Source: Lachnospiraceae bacterium
GTDB taxonomy: Bacteria > Bacillota > Clostridia > Lachnospirales > Lachnospiraceae
Direction: 5' to 3'
DNA length: 6,654 nucleotides
Assembly: GCA_003520105.1 (NCBI GenBank)
Contig: DOVL01000048.1
Location: 1-6,654 of the forward strand
The position numbers and the translations under genes were made by a program. Below the pieces are notes generated by a model. That model made no database searches. It was given only the letters and a program-made list of their open reading frames with translations, and was not told where the DNA came from. Shown here piece after piece: positions 1 to 5,957 of the stretch (positions are counted from its first letter, which is position 1; each line of letters begins with the position of its first letter).

Positions 1-672
1 GATCTCGGGGTTGACAAGGTGGATGGGATTCTGCTTGATCTGGGAGTTTCATCTTATCAGTTTGACAACGCCGAGAGAGGTTTTTCCTACAGGAACGATG
101 CACCGCTCGATATGAGAATGGACAGAGACACAGGAATCACCGCAGCGGATGTTGTGAATGATTACAGTGAAGAAGAACTGACAAGGATCATCAGAGAATA
201 CGGTGAGGAACCATTTGCCGGAAGGATAGCCAGAGAAATTGTAAGAGCCAGAGAACAGGGCAGGATAGAAACCACATTCCAGTTAAACGACATCATTAAG
301 GATGCGCTTCCTGCAAAGGTCAAAAATAAAAAAGGACATCCTGCAAAACAGACATATCAGGCAATCAGGATAGAACTTAATCATGAACTCGAGGTGCTTT
401 CCGGAGCACTGGACAAGATGATAGACCTCCTTCTTCCGGGAGGAAGGTTATGTATAATAACCTTTCATTCATTGGAAGACAGGATGGTTAAGAATAAATT
501 CAGAGAAGCAATGAACCCGTGCATATGCCCGCCGGATTTTCCGGTTTGTGTATGCGGAAGAAAGAGCAAAGGGAAGGTAGTAACCAGGAAACCAATCGTA
601 GCAAGAGACAGTGAGCTGGAGGAAAACAGCAGAGCTAAAAGCGCGAAGCTCAGAGTATTTGAAAGAATGTAG
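1..672 (+). CDS. rsmH: RsmH (MraW), 16S rRNA m4C1402 methyltransferase, 5'-truncated by window edge
   Basis: Carries out S-adenosylmethionine-dependent N4-methylation of C1402 in the 16S rRNA decoding centre, in the cytoplasm. The frame is open from base 1, and 223 C-terminal residues are visible; the family is usually about 310 residues, so roughly 90 N-terminal residues, including the first SAM-binding glycine loop, lie outside. Visible family blocks, numbered from base 1: [12 protein letters not shown] (11-22), [16 protein letters not shown] (26-41), [14 protein letters not shown] (114-127), [12 protein letters not shown] (153-164) and the C-terminal [13 protein letters not shown] (210-222). 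A GTG at 19 could be read as a start but lies inside a conserved block, so it is not one. Four cysteines (C174, C176, C183, C185) form a CxC-x6-CxC arrangement. The stop is 13 bp before ftsL, in the standard mraZ-rsmH-ftsL order of dcw clusters. Confidence 0.97.
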   Translation, partial: DLGVDKVDGILLDLGVSSYQFDNAERGFSYRNDAPLDMRMDRDTGITAADVVNDYSEEELTRIIREYGEEPFAGRIAREIVRAREQGRIETTFQLNDIIKDALPAKVKNKKGHPAKQTYQAIRIELNHELEVLSGALDKMIDLLLPGGRLCIITFHSLEDRMVKNKFREAMNPCICPPDFPVCVCGRKSKGKVVTRKPIVARDSELEENSRAKSAKLRVFERM

Positions 673-679
673 AGGGGAG
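673..679 (+). promoter_or_regulatory. Ribosome binding site of ftsL-like gene
   Basis: AGGGGAG directly after the rsmH stop codon and 6 nt before the ATG at 686. It decides the start: the same frame is open upstream to an ATG at 611, but that codon lies deep inside rsmH and has no comparable site. Confidence 0.8.
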
Positions 680-685
680 AAAAAG

Positions 686-1258
686 ATGGAGCAGAAGAGA
701 TATATGAGAGAGGTATATTACGTAGATGGAAGTACCGTTAGAAAGAAATATGTTTATGAAAATGCTGCTCCGGAGCTTGCACCAAGAGTAAGACCTGCAC
801 AGCGTCCACAGGGTGAACCTGTAAGGACACCACAGAGAAGACCTGATACACAGCAGAAGAAGGCCAGAAAGACAGCTGCTGTAGAACAGCCTGTAACATA
901 CAGAGTATCAGCTATCAAGGCAAGAAAATCACTCGCATTTGATTTTAAATATACTCTTTTCCTTGCATTTGCAATGGTAATTATGATATTTTCATGTGCA
1001 AACATGATCATGATGGAGAGTAAGATTGACAGCAAGAAGAATGAGATATCAAGTCTTCAGTCTGAGATCAGAGATATGAAGGCAGATAATGAAGCTTTCG
1101 AAAACAGCCTGTCGGATTCTTATACACTTGAAGAGATATACAATATTGCTGTAAACGAGCTTGGAATGGTTTATTCTGAGAAAGGTCAGATAGTTTATTA
1201 CGATACTGCAAATGAAGACTACGTGAACCAGTATCAGGACGTTCCGAGTGCTGATTAG
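686..1258 (+). CDS. ftsL: FtsL-like bitopic cell division protein with extended cytoplasmic N-terminus
   Basis: Predicted 190-residue divisome scaffold of the FtsL/DivIC type, which with FtsB/DivIC and FtsQ/DivIB activates the septal synthases FtsW and the class B PBP. Residues 1-87 are hydrophilic and basic: a YYVDGSTVRKKYVYE segment (11-25), then a Pro/Arg/Gln-rich linker (about 32-62). One membrane segment follows (about 88-110). Residues 111-145 are charged and heptad-like, as in the periplasmic coiled coil of FtsL, and then comes a block at 148-172 containing AVNELGM and QIVYY, which resembles the 'A..LGM..P...Q...' tail of FtsL proteins. Sequence conservation in this family is low, so the name rests on topology, that motif and the position between rsmH and the PBP gene. 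B. subtilis FtsL is about 117 residues, so the cytoplasmic part is long here. A DivIC-like assignment is the main alternative. Confidence 0.82.
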   Translation: MEQKRYMREVYYVDGSTVRKKYVYENAAPELAPRVRPAQRPQGEPVRTPQRRPDTQQKKARKTAAVEQPVTYRVSAIKARKSLAFDFKYTLFLAFAMVIMIFSCANMIMMESKIDSKKNEISSLQSEIRDMKADNEAFENSLSDSYTLEEIYNIAVNELGMVYSEKGQIVYYDTANEDYVNQYQDVPSAD

Positions 1259-1262
1259 GAGG
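1257..1262 (+). promoter_or_regulatory. Ribosome binding site of PBP gene, overlapping the ftsL stop codon
   Basis: AGGAGG overlaps two bases of the TAG stop of the upstream gene and lies 10 nt before the ATG at 1273. Full complementarity to the 16S 3' end and overlap with the stop suggest that translation of the PBP gene is coupled to that of the ftsL-like gene. Confidence 0.8.
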
Positions 1263-1272
1263 CGCTGCATAA

Positions 1273-3429
1273 ATGAGCAGAGGGACAGGTGGTCCGACCG
1301 GGACAAGCAATCATACTAAAGAAAATAAACGAAGAAGAAAGGTGTTCCTCAGGTATATGAGGAAACACCTTCTTGTCGTTATGGGAATTATTACAATAAG
1401 CCTCGGAGTCATCATAGGAAGACTCATTCAACTCAATGTTAAGAAAGGTAAGGAGTACGAAAGCAGAGTACTCAGCCAGCGAAATTATACCAGTACGGCC
1501 GTGCCTTACCGCCGTGGTGATATAGTCGACAGGAACGGAACCGTGCTTGCCATGAGCAGTAAGGTTTACAATCTTATCGTCGAGCCGAAAAACATCCTCA
1601 GAAACGACAAAAAGAAGCAGGCGACAATATCTGCTATACTTAAATATTTCAATATTTCCGAAGAAGAACTCATGAAATATTTTGAGGACAAAGAATCCTT
1701 CTACGAGGTTGTATTAAAGGATCTGACCTACGAACAGATGAAGGCTTTTACGGATTATACCAAGACCGAAGAAGGCGCTGATGTAGTTGGTGTATGGTTT
1801 GAGGAGGGCTTCAACAGAGTATATCCTAACGGTGTGCTCGGATGTCATATGCTCGGCTTCGTTGTAAGCGGTAATGTCGGACTCGGCGGCATCGAGGGTG
1901 AATACAATGATTACCTGAATGGTGAAGACGGACGTACCTACGTTTATATTACCGATGATTACAGCACTCAGAAAACAACAGAGCCTGCGACAAACGGAAA
2001 TACGGTCGTAACAACCATTGATGCAGAGATTCAGACCATAGTTCAGCAGAACTGCGAAGAATATATGGAGAAGACAGGCGCGGAGAATATATCCATTCTG
2101 GTTATGGATCCGAAGACCTGCGAGATACTTGCATTATATAATTCTCATCAGTATGATCCGAATGAAGCTTATGATACAAAATACCTTAAATATCAGTTCC
2201 CTAAACTGACTGATGCTGAGTTTGAGCAGAAGGTTAAGAGCATGTCGGATGAAGAGAAGGTTCAGAGACTTAATACTCTGTGGAGAAGCTTTGTTATAAG
2301 TGACTGCTTCGAGCCGGGATCTACATACAAGGTATTCACCATTGCGGGAGCGCTTGAGGATAATGTGATTGATGCTTCGGAAACCTTCTACTGCGACGGA
2401 CATCAGTTTGTAGCGGATTATGATATCAACTGCTGGAACACCGGCGGACATGGTACACAGACTGTTTCACAGGCACTCGAGAATTCATGTAACGACTGCC
2501 TCATGCAGATTGCGGAAAGAGAAGGCGTGGAGACCTTCGATAAGTATCAGGTGCTTTTCGGATTCGGACAGAGAACAAATGTTGATCTTCCGGGTGAACA
2601 GAGCGAAAGTGCTCTTGCATCACTTGTATATCATAAGGAAAATCTTAATCCGGTTGAGCTTGCAACATCTTCTTTTGGACAGGGCGTTACAGTAACCATG
2701 ATACAGCTTGGAACAGCCTTCTGTTCTGCTATCAACGGTGGATATTATTATCAGCCACATATAGTAAGCAGAATAGTTGATGAGAACGGTAACCTTGTTA
2801 AGAGCTTTGATAATATTCTTGTTAAGAGAACAATATCCGAAAGCACATCAAGAACGCTGCGTGAAGTCCTGTATAAGGCCGTAACCGATGGTACCGGAAC
2901 TCTTGCGGGAGTTGACGGATATTCTATCGGTGGTAAGACAGGAACGGCTGAGAAGCTTCCTAGAGGTACTGATAAATATGTGCTTTCATTCATAGGATTT
3001 GCACCGGCGGAGGATCCTCAGGTTGTTATATACTGCGTTGTTGATGAGCCTCATGTAGAGGCTCAGGCATACAGTGGTGCAGGTGCGGTAATGTTCAATA
3101 TGATAGCGGAAGACCTCTTCCCATACATGAACATTTATAAAACAGGCGATGATTATGTTCCGGATTTTGATAAAACAGAAACAGCCACTCCAATCTATAA
3201 CGGTGATATTCCGGAAAATGATGTAGCAGGCGGCGGAGTAAATCAATACGATACGATCGGTGAAACATCAACCACTGACGTCGGCGGAGATGATGAAGAA
3301 GCTGACGACACCGGTGATGAGACAGAAGCTGCTACAGAAGATGATTCAGGTGATGACACCGGTGGCGACAGCGGTGAATCGGATGATGATTCGGATGGAG
3401 ATTCGGAAGATTCCGAAGTAGAAGACTAA
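1273..3429 (+). CDS. Class B penicillin-binding protein, septal transpeptidase (FtsI/PbpB/SpoVD type)
   Basis: A 718-residue D,D-transpeptidase that crosslinks peptidoglycan stem peptides outside the membrane, working with FtsW and FtsL at the septum. Order: short basic cytoplasmic N-terminus (KENKRRRK, 16-23); one membrane anchor (about 32-54); PBP dimerisation domain starting at VPYRRGDIVDRNG (77-89) and running to about 215; transpeptidase domain about 270-615. The catalytic motifs are intact: SxxK as S350-T-Y-K353 in FEPGSTYK, SxN as S405-C-N407, and KTG as K555-T-G557 followed by TAE. An extra charged helical segment (about 300-338) precedes SxxK compared with E. coli PBP3. The tail (635-718) has no lysine or arginine, and 26 of the last 48 residues are Asp or Glu. 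No PASTA domain is recognisable, unlike B. subtilis PbpB and SpoVD. There are ten cysteines, one inside SxN. The position between ftsL and mraY favours the vegetative septal enzyme, but sequence alone cannot exclude a sporulation SpoVD role, so no symbol is given. Confidence 0.95.
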   Translation: MSRGTGGPTGTSNHTKENKRRRKVFLRYMRKHLLVVMGIITISLGVIIGRLIQLNVKKGKEYESRVLSQRNYTSTAVPYRRGDIVDRNGTVLAMSSKVYNLIVEPKNILRNDKKKQATISAILKYFNISEEELMKYFEDKESFYEVVLKDLTYEQMKAFTDYTKTEEGADVVGVWFEEGFNRVYPNGVLGCHMLGFVVSGNVGLGGIEGEYNDYLNGEDGRTYVYITDDYSTQKTTEPATNGNTVVTTIDAEIQTIVQQNCEEYMEKTGAENISILVMDPKTCEILALYNSHQYDPNEAYDTKYLKYQFPKLTDAEFEQKVKSMSDEEKVQRLNTLWRSFVISDCFEPGSTYKVFTIAGALEDNVIDASETFYCDGHQFVADYDINCWNTGGHGTQTVSQALENSCNDCLMQIAEREGVETFDKYQVLFGFGQRTNVDLPGEQSESALASLVYHKENLNPVELATSSFGQGVTVTMIQLGTAFCSAINGGYYYQPHIVSRIVDENGNLVKSFDNILVKRTISESTSRTLREVLYKAVTDGTGTLAGVDGYSIGGKTGTAEKLPRGTDKYVLSFIGFAPAEDPQVVIYCVVDEPHVEAQAYSGAGAVMFNMIAEDLFPYMNIYKTGDDYVPDFDKTETATPIYNGDIPENDVAGGGVNQYDTIGETSTTDVGGDDEEADDTGDETEAATEDDSGDDTGGDSGESDDDSDGDSEDSEVED
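1335..1374 (+). repeat. Long imperfect inverted repeat (hairpin) near the 5' end of the PBP gene
   Basis: Left arm 1335-1351 pairs with right arm 1358-1374 around a GGTATA loop. It gives 16 base pairs (7+6+3) interrupted by two single bulged A bases (1365 and 1338). The hairpin starts about 60 nt after the start codon, inside the codons for residues 21-34 (RRKVFLRYMRKHLL). No T-run follows, so it does not look like an intrinsic terminator. Whether it has a role is unknown. Confidence 0.6.
3045..3065 (+). repeat. Short perfect inverted repeat inside the PBP gene
   Basis: TGAGCCTC and GAGGCTCA form a perfect 8-bp stem around the 5-nt loop ATGTA. It is within codons for DEPHVEAQA of the transpeptidase domain. 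No T-run follows it, and it is probably incidental to coding. Confidence 0.45.
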
Positions 3430-3436
3430 CAAAAAC

Positions 3437-3464
3437 TTGACAGTGGGTGTATTATATATAGCAT
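3437..3464 (+). promoter_or_regulatory. Candidate sigma-A-type promoter upstream of mraY
   Basis: A perfect -35 consensus TTGACA (3437-3442) occurs in the largest gap of the window, just after the PBP stop codon. It is followed by an AT-rich stretch, ATTATATATAGCAT. The best-spaced -10 is TAGCAT (3459-3464, 16-bp spacer, 4 of 6 consensus bases). The better-looking TATATA (3455-3460) is only 12 bp away, which is too close. It could give mraY, murD and ftsW transcription independent of the upstream genes. The -35 is clear, but the -10 is weak. Confidence 0.35.
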
Positions 3465-3490
3465 CGAATAGGTATGCGGAGGAATAAGAG

Positions 3491-4486
3491 ATGCAAGGCA
3501 TGTTATTTGCAGTAAAAGGAATGGATATAAAGAAGGATATAGCAGCACCGGTGCTGGTGGCATTTGTGATATGCGTTATTCTTTGTAAGATCATGATCCC
3601 TATGCTGCACAAGATGAAATTCGGACAGTACATCAGAGAAGAAGGACCTGAAGCACATAAGAAGAAGGCCGGAACACCGACCATGGGAGGAATAATGATC
3701 CTCATATCTTTTGCGGCAGTATCGGGATTCTTCGCAACAAGATACAGCGAGATCATACCGGTCCTTATAGCTGCTGTTGGTTTCGGACTTGTAGGTTTTC
3801 TGGATGATTTCATCAAGATTGGTTTAAAGAGATCTGAAGGGCTGACACCTCTTCAGAAGATGCTCGGACAGATTCTTGTAACCGGCGGACTTGCCTTCTA
3901 TATGGGCTGGAAATACGATAATATTACAGTCATAAGAATTCCTTTTACAGACTCAACGCTTGACCTTGGATGGTTCTATTATGTACTCCTCTTTGTGATG
4001 GTTATCGGAACAGAGAACGGCTCAAACTTTACTGACGGACTTGATGGACTTGCATCATCAGTTACATCGGTTATAGCTGTATTTTTCATAATAGCAGGTG
4101 TTATGTACGGTTCGGCGGGGGTTGCATCAACCTCTTCTGCAATGCTGGGTGCACTGCTTGGCTTCCTTGTATTTAACTGCCATCCTGCCAAGGTTTTCAT
4201 GGGCGACACGGGTTCGCTTATGCTTGGAGGATATACTGCGGCAGCGGCACTGGTTCTGCGTCAGCCTCTTATAATTATCATTATTGCATTTATCTATCTG
4301 ATAGAGGTTGTGTCAGTTATCATCCAGGTGCTTGTTTTCAAGGCAACGCACGGCCAGAGGAGATACTTCAGAATGGCACCTATTCATCACCATTTTGAGC
4401 TTGGCGGCTGGGAAGAAACTAAGGTTGTAACGATGTTCACCATAGTTACCATGCTGCTTATGATGGTTGCACTTATAGCGCTGTAA
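3491..4486 (+). CDS. mraY: MraY, phospho-N-acetylmuramoyl-pentapeptide transferase
   Basis: An integral membrane enzyme that transfers phospho-MurNAc-pentapeptide from UDP to undecaprenyl phosphate, making lipid I, the first membrane step of peptidoglycan synthesis. At 331 residues it is close to the usual 320-360. Conserved blocks: FGQYIREEGPEAHKKKAGTPTMGG (44-67); GFLDDFIK (102-109) with the Asp pair D105/D106; NFTDGLDGLA (179-188) with D182 and D185; HPAKVFMGDTGSLMLGG (231-247) with D239; and the histidine-rich APIHHHFELGG (296-306). About ten hydrophobic segments are spread along the chain. The ATG at 3491 is chosen because GGAGG (3478-3482) lies 8 nt upstream; later ATGs (codons 4 and 11) lack a site. 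It directly follows the PBP gene with no murE or murF between them. NGSNFTDGLDG differs slightly from the common NAVNLTDGLDG, but the catalytic residues are kept. Confidence 0.98.
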   Translation: MQGMLFAVKGMDIKKDIAAPVLVAFVICVILCKIMIPMLHKMKFGQYIREEGPEAHKKKAGTPTMGGIMILISFAAVSGFFATRYSEIIPVLIAAVGFGLVGFLDDFIKIGLKRSEGLTPLQKMLGQILVTGGLAFYMGWKYDNITVIRIPFTDSTLDLGWFYYVLLFVMVIGTENGSNFTDGLDGLASSVTSVIAVFFIIAGVMYGSAGVASTSSAMLGALLGFLVFNCHPAKVFMGDTGSLMLGGYTAAAALVLRQPLIIIIIAFIYLIEVVSVIIQVLVFKATHGQRRYFRMAPIHHHFELGGWEETKVVTMFTIVTMLLMMVALIAL

Positions 4487-4519
4487 GATACACTGTTAGT
4501 AAATGTTTTGGATCGTATC

Positions 4520-4524
4520 GGAGG
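4520..4524 (+). promoter_or_regulatory. Ribosome binding site of murD
   Basis: GGAGG lies 10 nt before the ATG at 4535. It decides the start: the frame extends upstream to a TTG at 4508, but that longer version would contain this site within its own codons and adds nine residues not expected before the MurD nucleotide-binding fold. Confidence 0.8.
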
Positions 4525-4534
4525 AAAGAAGAAA

Positions 4535-5917
4535 ATGAAGAACAAGAAGGTTATAGTAGCCGGAGCAGGAAAGAGCGGCGTGAGTTCAGCAGGACTCCTT
4601 CTCAGAAACGGAGCAAATGTCATCCTTTTCGACCAGAAGAAGGATCTCAATGTGACCGGACTCCTGGAAGGCTTTTCAGATAATCCTAATATAAGGATAG
4701 TACTTGGCGAGCTTTCGGAAGAGGATATGAAGGATGCTTCCATAATGGTTATCAGCCCGGGAATTCCTGTTGACAGTCAGTTTGTTATTGATGTAAAGAA
4801 TCACGGTATTCCTGTATGGAGCGAGATCGAGCTTGCTTATTATTTCAGCAAAGGCAAGATTGCAGCTATTACAGGCACAAACGGCAAGACAACCACAACA
4901 ACTCTTGTAGGTGAGATTTGCAAGGCATTTACGGATAACACTATTGTTGTCGGAAATATAGGTATTCCATACACTAAGTTCGCTGATTCAACAGATGATG
5001 AAACCATTGTTGTTGCAGAGATAAGCAGCTTCCAGCTTGAAACCATTCATGACTTCAGACCGAATGTTTCAGCAATACTTAACCTTACACCTGATCACCT
5101 GAACAGGCATTATACCTTTGATAATTACGCGAGAGCAAAATTTGATATAACAAAAAATCAGACTGAAGATGATATCTGCGTATTGAACTTTGATGATCCT
5201 GAAACTGTTAAGAGACGCGACTGGGTTGAAAAAGCAAGAGTTATATATTTCAGCCGTAAGGAGGTTCTTGACGAGGGCGCTTACGTTAAGGATGATGCAA
5301 TATATGTAAAATACAGTCCGGATCGTTATGAAGAGAAGATAATCGATCTTAAGGATATAAAGATCCTTGGAGTTCATAATGTTGAAAATGTACTTGCTGC
5401 AGCGGCTATCACATATTTCATGGATATTCCGGCAGATGTGATCGGCAAGGTCATCGCTTCCTTCATGGGAGTTGAGCACAGGATAGAGTTCGTAAGAACG
5501 ATCGGCGGAGTTACTTACTATAATGATTCCAAGGGAACCAATCCTGATGCAGCTATCAAGGCTATACAGGCAATGAAGTCAACAACACTTCTTATTGCCG
5601 GTGGATATGATAAGAAAAATGAGTATGATGAGTGGGTTAATGAGTTTGCACAGAAGGTAAGATATCTTGTTCTTATCGGTGAGACTGCCGAGGCAATCGC
5701 AAAGTGTGCAAAGAATCATGGATTTAACAATATCGTATTTATGGATACACTCAGGGATGCGGTAATGTTCTGTAACGAGCATGCAATGCCTGAGGACAGC
5801 GTACTTCTTTCTCCTGCCTGTGCAAGCTGGGATATGTTTAAGAGTTATGAGGAGAGAGGAAAGCTCTTCAAGCAGTACGTAAATGAGATTGAGGATCCGG
5901 CCATGCCTGAGGCGTAA
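4535..5917 (+). CDS. murD: MurD, UDP-N-acetylmuramoyl-L-alanine--D-glutamate ligase
   Basis: A cytoplasmic ATP-dependent ligase that adds D-glutamate to UDP-MurNAc-L-alanine, the second amino-acid step of the stem peptide. At 460 residues it has normal family length. Domain 1 opens with a Rossmann-like KVIVAGAGKSGVSSAGLL (5-22) that binds the UDP moiety, and SPGIP (74-78) is also typical. The central Mur ligase domain has the P-loop GTNGKTT (114-120; K118), then SSFQLE (164-169), NLTPDHLNRH (183-192) and YARAKFDI (198-205), where K202 is at the position expected for the carbamylated lysine. The C-terminal domain has GVEHRIEFV (312-320), NDSKGTNPDA (330-339), the GGYDKK loop (356-361) and LLSPACASWDMFKSYEERG (424-442), a MurD hallmark that separates it from MurC, MurE and MurF. 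It follows mraY by 48 bp and precedes ftsW by 40 bp, which fits co-transcription. Confidence 0.98.
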   Translation: MKNKKVIVAGAGKSGVSSAGLLLRNGANVILFDQKKDLNVTGLLEGFSDNPNIRIVLGELSEEDMKDASIMVISPGIPVDSQFVIDVKNHGIPVWSEIELAYYFSKGKIAAITGTNGKTTTTTLVGEICKAFTDNTIVVGNIGIPYTKFADSTDDETIVVAEISSFQLETIHDFRPNVSAILNLTPDHLNRHYTFDNYARAKFDITKNQTEDDICVLNFDDPETVKRRDWVEKARVIYFSRKEVLDEGAYVKDDAIYVKYSPDRYEEKIIDLKDIKILGVHNVENVLAAAAITYFMDIPADVIGKVIASFMGVEHRIEFVRTIGGVTYYNDSKGTNPDAAIKAIQAMKSTTLLIAGGYDKKNEYDEWVNEFAQKVRYLVLIGETAEAIAKCAKNHGFNNIVFMDTLRDAVMFCNEHAMPEDSVLLSPACASWDMFKSYEERGKLFKQYVNEIEDPAMPEA

Positions 5918-5957
5918 GAACGGGTCTTGGAAAATAAGAAGATAAGAGGTTAGACAG

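Noticed and set aside
19..672. GTG at 19 as the start of rsmH
   Set aside because: The frame is open from base 1 and the residues before it continue the conserved RsmH block; the gene is cut by the window edge.
611..685. ATG at 611 as start of the ftsL-like gene
   Set aside because: It overlaps rsmH by 62 bp in another frame, has no ribosome binding site, and the ATG at 686 has AGGGGAG at good spacing.
2420..2695. Plus-strand open frame of 91 codons inside the PBP gene
   Set aside because: It is out of frame within the conserved transpeptidase domain and has no ribosome binding site of its own.
3402..3417. TTCGGAA/TTCCGAA inverted repeat near the PBP stop codon as a terminator
   Set aside because: The stem is only about 6 bp with a tiny loop, it is inside acidic-tail codons, and no T-run follows.
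3346..3816. Minus-strand open frame of 156 codons across the PBP/mraY junction
   Set aside because: It is antisense to the end of the PBP gene and the start of mraY, and its composition mirrors those codons; no family features are recognisable.
4487..4519. GATAC/GTATC pairing in the mraY-murD gap as a regulatory hairpin
   Set aside because: Only five base pairs across a long loop, which is easily expected by chance.
4508..4534. TTG at 4508 as start of murD
   Set aside because: The GGAGG that serves the ATG at 4535 lies inside this extension, and the MurD fold begins right after the later start.
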